From Planctomycetaceae bacterium (GTDB lineage: Bacteria; Planctomycetota; Planctomycetia; Pirellulales; UBA1268), in assembly GCA_003509235.1 (NCBI GenBank), contig DONH01000259.1, positions 1 through 13,866 on the forward strand: a stretch of 13,866 nt of DNA, written 5' to 3'. Within the stretch, counting starts at the first letter, position 1. The number at the start of each line of letters is the position of its first letter. Both the position numbers and the translations under genes were made by a program. Shown here in pieces: positions 1 through 8,293 of the stretch. The notes beneath the pieces are model-generated. The model ran no database searches. It had not been told where the DNA came from and worked only from the letters and a program-made list of their open reading frames with translations.

Positions 1-332
1 GCCCGGGCATCGACATGATCCGGGAGTGGCAACTGAACAAGAATGCCATCAGTTGGCCCATGTTCGTCTCGTCCGATTGCTTCCACGGTGGATACAAGTT
101 CTGCTGTTGTAGTTGATTCAGGGATTGAAAAGACATCAGCTGTAATCCCTACCCGTTTTGCTGCAGATGCTTTGCTTTTTACATAGGAGGCACTTGCGGC
201 AACATCTCCCACAAGAACAACCACAAGCCGGGGGGGGCGGCCTATTTCACGAGCTAGTACCGCTACTTTCGGCGCAAGGTCATGCTCAATTTTTTTTGCA
301 AGTTTTCGGCCATCGAGCCGCTGAGCCGTCAT
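1..332 (-). CDS. folD: Bifunctional methylenetetrahydrofolate dehydrogenase/cyclohydrolase FolD (3' part cut by window edge)
   Basis: FolD is the cytosolic enzyme that oxidises 5,10-methylene-THF to methenyl-THF with NAD(P)+ and hydrolyses that to 10-formyl-THF, supplying one-carbon units for purines and formyl-Met. Reading from an ATG at 332 gives about 110 residues of unbroken frame starting MTAQRLDGRKLAKKIE. The family signatures are in place: LVVVLVGD at about 36-43, Y50 and K54 in YVKSK (the same positions as Tyr50 and catalytic Lys54 of E. coli FolD), and DGILVQLPLPDHVDA near the edge. The family is usually 280-300 residues, so roughly the last 60% lies outside, including the NADP-binding Rossmann domain. 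A GGAGAG ribosome-binding site lies about 7 nt before the ATG, and no other in-frame ATG lies nearby upstream. It follows the DUF1844 gene with an 87-bp gap on the same strand, so co-transcription with pyrG is plausible. An 8-G run at 230-237 leaves the frame intact (Arg-Pro-Pro-Arg). Confidence 0.93.
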   Translation of the reverse strand, partial: MTAQRLDGRKLAKKIEHDLAPKVAVLAREIGRPPRLVVVLVGDVAASASYVKSKASAAKRVGITADVFSIPESTTTAELVSTVEAIGRDEHGPTDGILVQLPLPDHVDAR

Positions 333-419
333 CTCTATCTCTCCGGGAATGGAATAATCAAAGACCTCACAGCAGTCTCTGAGTTGATAAAACGTGTTCG
401 ATGCAGAGGTTCTAGCTAG

Positions 420-713
420 TTAACTGGGCTGCTCGTCCATGAATGTCATACGAAGTTGATGCAGAATTTCCTCAAGGAGTTTCTTCTCGTCGTTGGCAAG
501 GTTCCCAGTGGTTTTCTTCTCAAGCATTTCAAGCATGTCGATAAAGTGTCTTGCAGTGTCAAGGTTCTTGAGAGATTCTTTCGTGATAGGATTTGGGATT
601 TTTCCAAAGGCCATCAATGCCTGCGTGAACATTGTTTGAACAAGAAACTCAAAAGTAGCAGGGGGAGCTTTCATAGGGCCATTATCATTTGATGGAACTG
701 GTGGTTCAGTCAT
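420..713 (-). CDS. DUF1844 family small protein
   Basis: This 97-residue protein has the DUF1844 hallmarks: FLVQTMFTQALMAFGKIPNP at about 23-42, then a helical region with HFIDMLEMLEKKT and NLANDEKKLLEEILHQLRM at about 56-89. The family is small, soluble and of unknown biochemical role. The N-terminal 20 residues are Pro/Asn-rich and probably disordered. The frame stays open upstream to 884, but that stretch lies inside the pyrG 3' end and is unlike the family. I therefore place the start at the ATG at 713, just before MTEPPVPSND. No convincing Shine-Dalgarno sequence is visible, as is common in planctomycetes. It sits 58 bp after pyrG and 87 bp before folD, all on the minus strand. That context suggests a shared transcript but does not reveal its function. 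Confidence 0.88.
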   Translation of the reverse strand: MTEPPVPSNDNGPMKAPPATFEFLVQTMFTQALMAFGKIPNPITKESLKNLDTARHFIDMLEMLEKKTTGNLANDEKKLLEEILHQLRMTFMDEQPS

Positions 714-771
714 GAGGGCATCCGAGAGGTTCGAGTAAAAAGGATTAGCGCGAGAATATGTGCGGTGTTGA

Positions 772-2397
<1,626 letters not shown>

Positions 2398-2521
2398 CTA
2401 AAAAGACGAAGTGAGCAAAAATGCAGATACCAACGACCCCATGAACATACCGAATGACCCAAGTCGATCGCTACTCGGCCAAATCCACCCCGGGGTTTAG
2501 TGTTTCCAGACGTGGTGTAGA

Positions 2522-3607
2522 GTGAATGAGATGGAATCACACACAAATATATCCGAGAGTCGTCCTTCGACTGCTGATGTCCGTATCAGGAGTCTTGACC
2601 CTCTTATACCACCGGCCCGACTGGTGTCGACATATCCGTTGACGGATGCTGCCGCAGCAACCGTCGTATCGGGTAGAGAACAGGTCGAAAAAGTGCTTGC
2701 TGGCGAAGACGATCGACTTTTGGTCGTTGTTGGCCCATGCTCGATTCATGATCTCGATGGTGCCCGCGAGTACGCTTCAAAATTGGTCACACTCTCACGG
2801 GAGCTTTCTGACCGGCTTCTGGTTGTCATGCGGGTTTATTTTGAAAAGCCACGAACTACCGTTGGGTGGAAGGGTCTCATTAATGATCCTCACCTTGACG
2901 ATTCTTTTGATGTCGGAACTGGCCTGCGTTTAGCCCGCGAGTTGCTGATTGAGATAGCAGACATGGGTTTATCCGCGGCAACAGAATTTCTGGAGCCCAT
3001 CACGCCTCAGTTTATTGCTGACACAATTGTGCTTGGTGCAATTGGGGCTCGCACAACAGAATCACCAACTCATCGCCAAATGGCCAGTGGTCTCTCCATG
3101 CCAGTTGGCTTTAAGAACTCAACAGACGGTTCGTTACAAGCTGCGATTGATGCCATGCAGGCAGCAAAAACACCGCACTCATTTTTGGGCATCGACAATG
3201 GCGGTGGCATTTGCGTCGTGTCTACTGCAGGAAATCCGTGGGGTGTCTTAATGCTTCGTGGTGGACGCGCTGGCTCGAACTATTCTCCGGACATGTTGCT
3301 TGATGCGAGAAACAGGCTGGAGCAGGCTGGATTAAAGCCGCGTGTCATAGTCGATTGCAGTCATGCAAACTCGGGAAAGGATCATCGTCGCCAGTCAATT
3401 GTCTTCCGAGATGTTCTCAAGCAGCGTATTGAAGGTGATCATTCAATCGTTGGTGTTATGCTGGAAAGTAACATTAATCCCGGTAAACAACAGCCGAATC
3501 AGGATCGCTCAGCTCTTGAATATGGTGTTTCCATAACCGACGCTTGCATCGGATGGGATGAAACAGAAACGCTTCTTCGTGAAGCTTACACCAGCCTTGG
3601 CGAGTGA
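2522..3607 (+). CDS. 3-deoxy-7-phosphoheptulonate (DAHP) synthase, class I AroF/AroG/AroH type
   Basis: This enzyme condenses phosphoenolpyruvate with erythrose 4-phosphate to DAHP, the committed step of aromatic amino acid synthesis. The 361-residue protein matches the type I-alpha (E. coli AroF/G/H) family, usually about 350 residues. Signatures in order are GPCSIHD (71-77, metal ligand C73), FEKPRTTVGWKGLINDP (107-123), ATEFLEPITPQF (153-164), GAIGARTTESPTHR (172-185), MPVGFKNSTDGS (193-204), VDCSHANSGKD (277-287, metal ligand H281), E315 in MLESNI, and D340 in ITDACIGW. All four expected metal ligands are present. The start is a choice between GTG at 2522 and an in-frame ATG at 2531. The ATG may be the better one, since an AGAG precedes it by about 8 nt. 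The family is typically feedback-inhibited by one aromatic amino acid. The sequence alone does not tell me which, so I give no symbol beyond the family. Confidence 0.96.
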   Translation: MNEMESHTNISESRPSTADVRIRSLDPLIPPARLVSTYPLTDAAAATVVSGREQVEKVLAGEDDRLLVVVGPCSIHDLDGAREYASKLVTLSRELSDRLLVVMRVYFEKPRTTVGWKGLINDPHLDDSFDVGTGLRLARELLIEIADMGLSAATEFLEPITPQFIADTIVLGAIGARTTESPTHRQMASGLSMPVGFKNSTDGSLQAAIDAMQAAKTPHSFLGIDNGGGICVVSTAGNPWGVLMLRGGRAGSNYSPDMLLDARNRLEQAGLKPRVIVDCSHANSGKDHRRQSIVFRDVLKQRIEGDHSIVGVMLESNINPGKQQPNQDRSALEYGVSITDACIGWDETETLLREAYTSLGE

Positions 3608-3668
3608 CGTTTTTGCTCTGTTTTTATTGCGTAGTCGTGTGTTTGCACGATGATGCAGGTGTCTTCTT

Positions 3669-3695
3669 CACCTAGAAAAAGGTGTTTTGCTTTTT
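3669..3695 (+). terminator. Weak candidate intrinsic terminator after the DAHP synthase gene
   Basis: A 5-bp stem, CACCT (3669-3673) with AGGTG (3680-3684), has a 6-nt loop and runs directly into TTTTGCTTTTT. It lies 61 bp after the aroF-type stop and 39 bp before the chosen start of the next gene. The stem is short, so efficiency is doubtful. A second AGGTG copy at 3657-3661 could pair with the same CACCT (see findings). Confidence 0.35.
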
Positions 3696-3734
3696 GGAGT
3701 TATTTGGAGACATGCGCTGAAACATTCAAATATT

Positions 3735-4738
3735 ATGCGGCGTGGGTCTGGCTTTACGCTGATCGAATTGCTGGTTGTTATCGCCATTATTGGCGTCCTT
3801 GTTGGTCTTCTTCTGCCTGCAGTGCAGCAGGTTCGTGAGGCTGCTCGGTGCATGAATTATGTTAATAAAATAAAGCAGAACGCGTTGGCAATAAATGGAT
3901 ACGGAGATGCGCATAAGTCACTCCCAACTGCAACAGACAGGAAGTATCAGGGGAGACCTCCACACAACAATGGTTGGAGTACGTTTGTTATTCACATCAT
4001 GCCATTCCTAGAGATGGGCACAACTTTTGACAGGCTTGATCTTGGCACGGTCAATTAGACAAGCGGCACGAAACAATCTGGTCAGATCGTTTCGAATTGG
4101 GTTGCACTTGCACCAGTTGTTCAGGGCGACCCGATCTATACCGCCCAATTTTGTCAATCAAACCCTTATGCATTTTCCGGCCAGATGTTGGATGGTTCAT
4201 ATAACAATAACAATAGACGTCATGGTGGACGGTGCTATGACATTAGTCTTGGGCTATCACCGTTTCCGTCTCGTCCGGCTGCCTGTGCATCTACGAACTC
4301 GTTCTGTAACTATCATCCAAACTGGTGGAATTCAAATAAAAAGCCAATCTCGGATCTAAAATCAACTCCTGGTGTTTTTAACTGGGCGTTTTCTTTTGCT
4401 TGTGAATTTCGACAAATTACTGATGGTTTGTCCAACACATTGCTAATGATTGAGCGGCGTCCGGAGACTGCTGTGCGGGCAGGCATGTTAAGGCAGGAGC
4501 AATTGGGGGTAACAACTGCAATCAGGCTGAATCTTCTTTGATCAATGAAGATCCCACAATGATCAAAAATAATTTAGTTCGCACAACAAATAGTGGTGCG
4601 AGTAGTTATCACGCAAGTTGCTTAACAATTTCAACTGCTGATGCTGCCGTACACTTCGTGTCGGTTACTGTTGATTTTGAGGTGTATAACCACCTTGGAT
4701 GTCGTATGGACGGCAACGCGTTAGGTAAGCTTCCGTAA
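3735..4738 (+). pseudogene. DUF1559 pseudopilin-like protein, disrupted by an amber stop and a 1-base frameshift
   Basis: DUF1559 proteins are secreted or surface proteins with a type II pseudopilin N-terminus, hugely expanded in planctomycetes and of unknown detailed role. From ATG 3735 the protein begins [20 protein letters not shown], with the prepilin cleavage motif G|FTLIE and the family signature [14 protein letters not shown]. The frame meets TAG at 4056-4058 after 107 codons. The same frame then continues open to 4541 with family-like sequence, including ITDGLSNTLLMIE. The family C-terminus (ADAAVHFVSVTVDFEVYNHL, then GNALGKLP and TAA at 4738) is in another frame. Adding one G to the GGGGG run at 4505-4509 would join the two parts (LGGNNCNQAE). 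With both lesions repaired the protein would be about 334 residues, the usual family length. An upstream in-frame ATG at 3687 is possible but gives an atypical leader. Either the gene is decaying or there are sequencing errors. The neighbouring genes are intact. Confidence 0.85.
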
Positions 4739-4860
4739 TCGATAGATAAACTTTGTCCGTTCTTGCGTATAGGAGTACTCGAGGACAGGCCTTTTTATTA
4801 CTATTATCTTTAGGCGGGGGCGATCTCGCTATTCTCAACTACCTATTTGAAGGGTTTCAG

Positions 4861-5328
4861 ATGTTCCGTATGATTTCTCTTCGTTATGTCAGACGGCCGT
4901 TCCAACTGTTTCTTCCCTTTGTTGTTCTTGGCCTTGGCGTGAGCTTATTGGCAACTGTTGGCTGTGGCTCAAAACTTCCCGGTGGCAAGGTCAAGATCGC
5001 AGGAACTGTGATGCTTGATAGTTCACCGCTTGTGTGTGAAGGTCCAGGTGAGTCGTTCGTCAATTTGTCAGCCGAGAATGGTGGCAAGGGTGGTGCTGCT
5101 CGTTTTGACCGAGCAACAGGCACGTTTGAAATGGTTGTTGAGCCAGGTGACTACATTGCGACAGTCCGGGCAACAGATGGCTTTGAAGTAGAAGATGAGA
5201 AGCGAGGCACAGTGACTCCAGCCAAGAGCCTTATTCCAGGGAAATACAATTCACCGGATAATTCCGATGTGAAAGTGACCGTGCCACCGTCTGGTGGTAA
5301 CGTGAGCATTCAGCTTTCAAGTGAATAA
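4861..5328 (+). CDS. Small planctomycete lipoprotein, DUF1559-neighbour type
   Basis: This 155-residue protein has a basic N-region (RYVRRPF), a hydrophobic stretch at about 15-34 (FQLFLPFVVLGLGVSLLATV) and Cys35 in a lipobox-like TVGC-GS. It is therefore probably a lipid-anchored exported protein. The mature part starts with a small beta-rich module (VKIAGTVMLDSSPL), has a turn-rich centre (GTFEMVVEPGDYIATVRA at about 87-104), and ends with IPGKYNSPDNSDVKVTV and GGNVSIQLSSE. The IP-x-KYN-x(4)-S pattern near the C-terminus is what I associate with transthyretin-like or carboxypeptidase-regulatory-like lipoproteins beside planctomycete DUF1559 genes. Its role is unknown. The frame is open further upstream, but ATG 4861 has AAGGG 6 nt before it and gives a proper signal peptide. 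It lies 122 bp after the broken DUF1559 gene and reads intact. The lipobox -3 residue is Thr, which is not ideal. Confidence 0.85.
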   Translation: MFRMISLRYVRRPFQLFLPFVVLGLGVSLLATVGCGSKLPGGKVKIAGTVMLDSSPLVCEGPGESFVNLSAENGGKGGAARFDRATGTFEMVVEPGDYIATVRATDGFEVEDEKRGTVTPAKSLIPGKYNSPDNSDVKVTVPPSGGNVSIQLSSE

Positions 5329-5362
5329 GACTGCTAAAGCCCCGTCTTCAAAATCAATAAAG

Positions 5363-5397
5363 CCTGTCCTTGACGTCATGTTTGGGGCAGGTTTTTT
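5363..5397 (+). terminator. Rho-independent terminator between convergent genes
   Basis: The stem is CCTGTCC (5363-5369) with GGGCAGG (5385-5391), seven pairs including one G-U, followed by TTTTTT at 5392-5397. It starts 34 bp after the lipoprotein stop. On the other strand the same hairpin is followed by CTTTATTGATTTT, so it may also terminate the converging universal stress protein gene. The 15-nt loop contains the palindrome TGACGTCA, which could form a small inner stem. Confidence 0.75.
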
Positions 5398-5402
5398 ATT
5401 GC

Positions 5403-6296
5403 TTATTTTTCAACAGGAACAACGAGCACGCTGGCTGCTGCATGTGAGAGAACTGCCTCAGAGGTACTGCCAAGTAACCAACGGCTGAGTTTATCATTTG
5501 GTGTTCGGCCAATCGTAATAAGATCTGTGTGGTCTTTTTTTGCCTGTTCAAGAATTCTGTCACCAGGGTTGCCCTCGACAATGATCGGGGGGTTGCCGTG
5601 GAAACACTCCGGCAAGATTGTCTGAAAAGCTTCGAGTGTGCTACTGAGTGCATGAACTTCATCATCATGTTCTGTCTGCCACGCCTGTGCGATGGCAGCT
5701 GTATCCGGATCACGAACACGTTTTTCGAGCCAGCTTGGTAGCGGGCCAGCGAGCATTGACTCGGCCACACCGATAACAGTCCCTTCAGTTTTCTTGGACC
5801 AATGAAGCTCCTTCAGTGTTGCACCGACAGCAGCAGCGCTCGCTGGGTGATGGCAGGCCATGGTACGAAAACTTCCATCTTTCGGTGGGTGGCTTCGCAC
5901 TATAAGCACAGGTAAGTGTGCTCCATGAAGGACTGCTCGAGAGACACTTCCGAGACGAAATCGTTCTATTGAGCCATGGCTACGAGCGCCAACGGCCACG
6001 AGGTCAGCATGCCAGCCATTCGCTGACTCAAGGATTCCGACAGCCGCTGAGGCCGAACTGCTGATCATTTCAACCGGTTTTGCAAATTCTGTCGGAAGCA
6101 GTGCGCGTGCCTCTGCGAATAGATCAGCTGCGCTCCGACTCACGAGTGAAGACGATGATTCAGGAAGCCGCTGCTGAAGTTCTGTCGGTGAGAAATAGAG
6201 CGCAAGCTGATCCTCGCTCGGATCGATAATGTGTCCAACTACACGCACCGCGTCCAGTGATAGAGGTGACCCATCAACGCCGATTAAAACCTTCAT
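5403..6296 (-). CDS. Tandem-domain universal stress protein (UspA family)
   Basis: This 297-residue cytosolic protein has two UspA domains of about 135-150 residues each. Domain 1 opens with MKVLIGVDGSPLSLDAVRVV (the Asp of VDGS is the usual adenine-contact residue) and has the nucleotide loop GARSHGSIERFRLGS (103-117). Domain 2 (from about 144) has GRTPNDKLSRWLLGS (263-277) but lacks a VDGS strand, reading ACHHPAS instead. In both loops the second Gly of the canonical G-x2-G-x9-G-S/T ATP-binding motif is replaced (Ser106, Pro266). ATP binding is therefore uncertain, at least in domain 2. USPs of this layout are linked to stress survival, but no specific partner is known here. The ATG has AGGA about 6 nt upstream. 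Its 3' end converges on the lipoprotein gene at a shared terminator. Confidence 0.93.
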   Translation of the reverse strand: MKVLIGVDGSPLSLDAVRVVGHIIDPSEDQLALYFSPTELQQRLPESSSSLVSRSAADLFAEARALLPTEFAKPVEMISSSASAAVGILESANGWHADLVAVGARSHGSIERFRLGSVSRAVLHGAHLPVLIVRSHPPKDGSFRTMACHHPASAAAVGATLKELHWSKKTEGTVIGVAESMLAGPLPSWLEKRVRDPDTAAIAQAWQTEHDDEVHALSSTLEAFQTILPECFHGNPPIIVEGNPGDRILEQAKKDHTDLITIGRTPNDKLSRWLLGSTSEAVLSHAAASVLVVPVEK

Positions 6297-6323
6297 GAAA
6301 TTCCTACTTACTCTGGAAAAACT

Positions 6324-6353
6324 AATACATCTATTTTTTCATTAACTGGTCAA
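6324..6353 (-). promoter_or_regulatory. Candidate sigma70-type promoter for the universal stress protein gene
   Basis: On the minus strand, TTGACC (complement of 6348-6353) is followed after 18 nt by TGTATT (complement of 6324-6329), about 28 bp before the ATG. The -35 is 5/6 to consensus and the -10 is weak. It lies in the 112-bp gap after epmB, so the USP gene could be transcribed separately from epmB. Confidence 0.35.
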
Positions 6354-6408
6354 AACCTTATGGCCTGAGGCCTACTCCTTTTAGTATGGCATGTTTTTTG
6401 AACCTTCT

Positions 6409-7443
6409 TCAGGCCAACCACGTCTTGCTAGGGCTTCCAGGGTGTTCGCGGGCAAGACGTGGCACCGCATATCCGGATAATCGATTACGTAATTCCTCAA
6501 TGAGACGTACTCCGATTTCCTCAGGTACGTCGAAATCACTTGCTCCACGAACGGGATCCAGAAGATGAAGATAATACGGCGTTACGCCAATATCGAGGAG
6601 TCTTTCCGAGAGCTGAATGAGGCTTTCAGCCGTGTCGTTGACACCACGCAGTAAGACGGCTTGGTTCAAAAGGATGCGTACTACGTGGCTCATTCGTCGT
6701 ATTGAACCTGCGACAATAGAATCAAGCTCAGCAGCATGATTCGCATGAATAACAACACAGGCTGTCAATCGTGTTGTATCGAGGATGTGGAGCAATTGTT
6801 CAGTAATACGTGAAGGCAACACAACAGGAATCCGTGTATGAATGCGAAGCCTCCGAACATGTGAAATAGAGTCTATGTCGCGTATGAGTGTTTCAAGCAG
6901 CGCGTCATCGATGAGAAGAGGATCTCCTCCGGAGAGAATCACTTCATGGATTGATTCATCCGCACGTATTTCATTCACTGCAGCTACAAAACTGGCAGGG
7001 GATGCTCCGCTTTCGGCATAAGGAAATTCTCGACGAAAACAGTACCGACAGTGCACGGCACAACCACCAGTGACAAGAAGTAAACAGCGCCCGTGATATT
7101 TTTGAATAAGTCCTGTTCCTCGTCGAGCCGGCTGTTCACCAACTGGGTCTGATACAAAACCTGGTATGTCATCTAATTCTTCAAGGCGCGGTAATACTTG
7201 AAGGAGCAGAGGATCATTGGGATCGCCTGGTTGCATCCGTGAGATAAAACCTCGCGGCACAAGAAACATGAAGTCCCGGCCCGCGTCTTTCGATTTTTGA
7301 GCAATTGCTGGATCAAGATCTAATAGATCACAAAGCTCTGCTGGGTCACGAACAGCATCAGCTAATTCCTGTTTCCAGACTTCTCGAACCATTGATGGCT
7401 GAAGAGTTATACTGCCGTTCGTTCGGACGGTTGATGTTTCCAT
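6409..7443 (-). CDS. epmB: EF-P beta-lysylation protein EpmB (radical SAM lysine 2,3-aminomutase)
   Basis: EpmB converts (S)-alpha-lysine to (R)-beta-lysine with S-adenosylmethionine, a 4Fe-4S cluster and PLP. EpmA then attaches this to a lysine of elongation factor P. The 344-residue length matches E. coli EpmB (about 342) rather than the longer clostridial KamA. The radical-SAM cluster motif is C128-AVH-C132-RY-C135, followed by SGGDPL at 171-176. The EpmB-like active-site segment PYYLHLLDPVRGASDF is at 289-304, and a C-terminal PGSPSKTWLA contains Lys340, the likely PLP lysine. The N-terminal region (about 1-110) includes the RGFISRMQPGDPNDPLLLQVLP segment typical of the aminomutase family. 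It starts at ATG 7443 without a clear Shine-Dalgarno. It is divergent from efp across 219 bp, as in E. coli. EpmA is not in the window, so the pathway is incomplete here. Confidence 0.95.
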   Translation of the reverse strand: METSTVRTNGSITLQPSMVREVWKQELADAVRDPAELCDLLDLDPAIAQKSKDAGRDFMFLVPRGFISRMQPGDPNDPLLLQVLPRLEELDDIPGFVSDPVGEQPARRGTGLIQKYHGRCLLLVTGGCAVHCRYCFRREFPYAESGASPASFVAAVNEIRADESIHEVILSGGDPLLIDDALLETLIRDIDSISHVRRLRIHTRIPVVLPSRITEQLLHILDTTRLTACVVIHANHAAELDSIVAGSIRRMSHVVRILLNQAVLLRGVNDTAESLIQLSERLLDIGVTPYYLHLLDPVRGASDFDVPEEIGVRLIEELRNRLSGYAVPRLAREHPGSPSKTWLA

Positions 7444-7602
7444 GGGAAAATGTCAGGGCGGTTGTCGATATTGCGAGGAGACTCCATGAGCAGTCTACAG
7501 TGGACGTTCTTGAGAATGTGGCCAGTCCAAAAATAGTTCACTGGAACGGGTAGCTGTGGAATCACCGTTGACAGGCTGTATGATGATGACGAGGCTTGTG
7601 CT

Positions 7603-7622
7603 TGAGTGTCGCGGCACACTCA
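7603..7622. promoter_or_regulatory. Perfect inverted repeat in the efp leader/epmB-efp intergenic region
   Basis: TGAGTGT (7603-7609) and ACACTCA (7616-7622) are exact reverse complements around CGCGGC, ending 40 bp before the efp ATG. No T-run follows, so it is not a simple terminator. It may be a DNA operator or an RNA stem-loop in the efp 5' leader. Confidence 0.5.
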
Positions 7623-7662
7623 CTAGACGCCTGTATTGTCCTGAATTGAAAGTGCGATTTCT

Positions 7663-8232
7663 ATGGCTTCATTTAACACAAGCGAGTTCCGAAAGGGGCT
7701 TAAAGTCCAGATTGATGGCGATCCGTACATCATGATCGAATGCAATTTTGTAAAGCCCGGTAAGGGGCAGGCGCTTTATAAATGCAAGCTTCGCAATCTG
7801 CTTAGAAATACTGTGCTTGATCGGACGTACAAGAGTGGTGATTCGCTCGAGGCTGCTGACATTACAACAATTGATGCACAATTCCTGTATAAGCAGGGAG
7901 ACTTGTTTGTCTTTATGGATAACGATAATTATGAGCAGTACGAGTTGTCGTCTGAACAAGTTGATGACGCATGGAAGTGGCTGAAGGAAGGAACGGTCTG
8001 TTCCATGATGCTTTACAATGAAAATCCAATCACCATGGAGCCACCACAGCACATGGTGTTGCAAGTTGAGTATGCCGAACCTGCTGTTCGTGGAAATACG
8101 GCAACAAATCTGACGAAGCCGGTGAAACTAGAGACTGGAGCCGAAATCATGGTGCCTGCATTCATCGAGCAGGGTCAATTCGTGAAGGTAGATACTAGAA
8201 ATTCAGAATACACAGAACGTGTCAAAGAATAG
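7663..8232 (+). CDS. efp: Elongation factor P
   Basis: EF-P binds the ribosome between the P and E sites and relieves stalling at polyproline stretches. The 189-residue protein is full length (family about 185-190) with three beta-barrel domains: KOW-like about 1-64, OB about 65-128, and C-terminal OB about 130-186. The modification loop reads VKPGKGQA with Lys34 at the tip, the residue that is beta-lysylated in E. coli. This fits the adjacent epmB and argues against the arginine (rhamnosylated) type. The family C-terminal signature appears as ETGAEIMVPAFIEQGQFVKVDTR. The start ATG 7663 has only a weak GAAAG upstream and is fixed by the conserved N-terminus MASFNTSEFRKGL. An inverted repeat sits in its leader and a small hairpin with T-run follows the stop. 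Confidence 0.97.
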   Translation: MASFNTSEFRKGLKVQIDGDPYIMIECNFVKPGKGQALYKCKLRNLLRNTVLDRTYKSGDSLEAADITTIDAQFLYKQGDLFVFMDNDNYEQYELSSEQVDDAWKWLKEGTVCSMMLYNENPITMEPPQHMVLQVEYAEPAVRGNTATNLTKPVKLETGAEIMVPAFIEQGQFVKVDTRNSEYTERVKE

Positions 8233-8237
8233 TTAGC

Positions 8238-8264
8238 AAATAGATAAGTGTCTATTTTTATTTT
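8238..8264. terminator. Candidate terminator between convergent efp and the hypothetical gene
   Basis: AAATAGA (8238-8244) pairs perfectly with TCTATTT (8251-8257) around TAAGTG, and the right arm runs into TTTTTATTTT. It starts 6 bp after the efp stop. The stem is AT-rich and so only moderately stable, but the position fits a terminator. The left arm continues into AT-rich sequence on the other strand, but no good T-run serves the converging gene. Confidence 0.5.
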
Positions 8265-8293
8265 GTCTTGAGATAAACGCAATCAGTATTCCG

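Noticed and set aside
230..237. Eight-G run in folD as a possible frameshift
   Set aside because: The reading frame and family signatures continue intact on both sides (RPPRLVVVLVGD), so no lesion is indicated.
2487..2496. ACCCCGGGGT palindrome in the pyrG/DAHP synthase spacer
   Set aside because: It is short, self-complementary and unaccompanied by promoter elements or repeats. No recognisable operator or riboswitch is seen in this spacer.
4056..4058. Programmed amber recoding (e.g. pyrrolysine) in the DUF1559 gene
   Set aside because: No stem-loop or supporting machinery is visible, and a second lesion (frameshift) in the same gene makes decay or sequencing error simpler.
4753..4860. Longer start for the lipoprotein (TTG at 4753)
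   Set aside because: It would bury the signal peptide internally. ATG 4861 has a good RBS and gives a proper lipoprotein leader.
6362..6372. GGCCT-G-AGGCC palindrome between epmB and the USP gene
   Set aside because: A 1-nt loop cannot form a full hairpin, no T-run follows on the epmB strand, and an 11-bp palindrome alone is weak evidence.
7568..7584. TTGACA (7568-7573) plus TATGAT (7579-7584) as an efp promoter
   Set aside because: They are only 5 bp apart and so cannot be a -35/-10 pair. Neither has a good partner at 16-18 bp.
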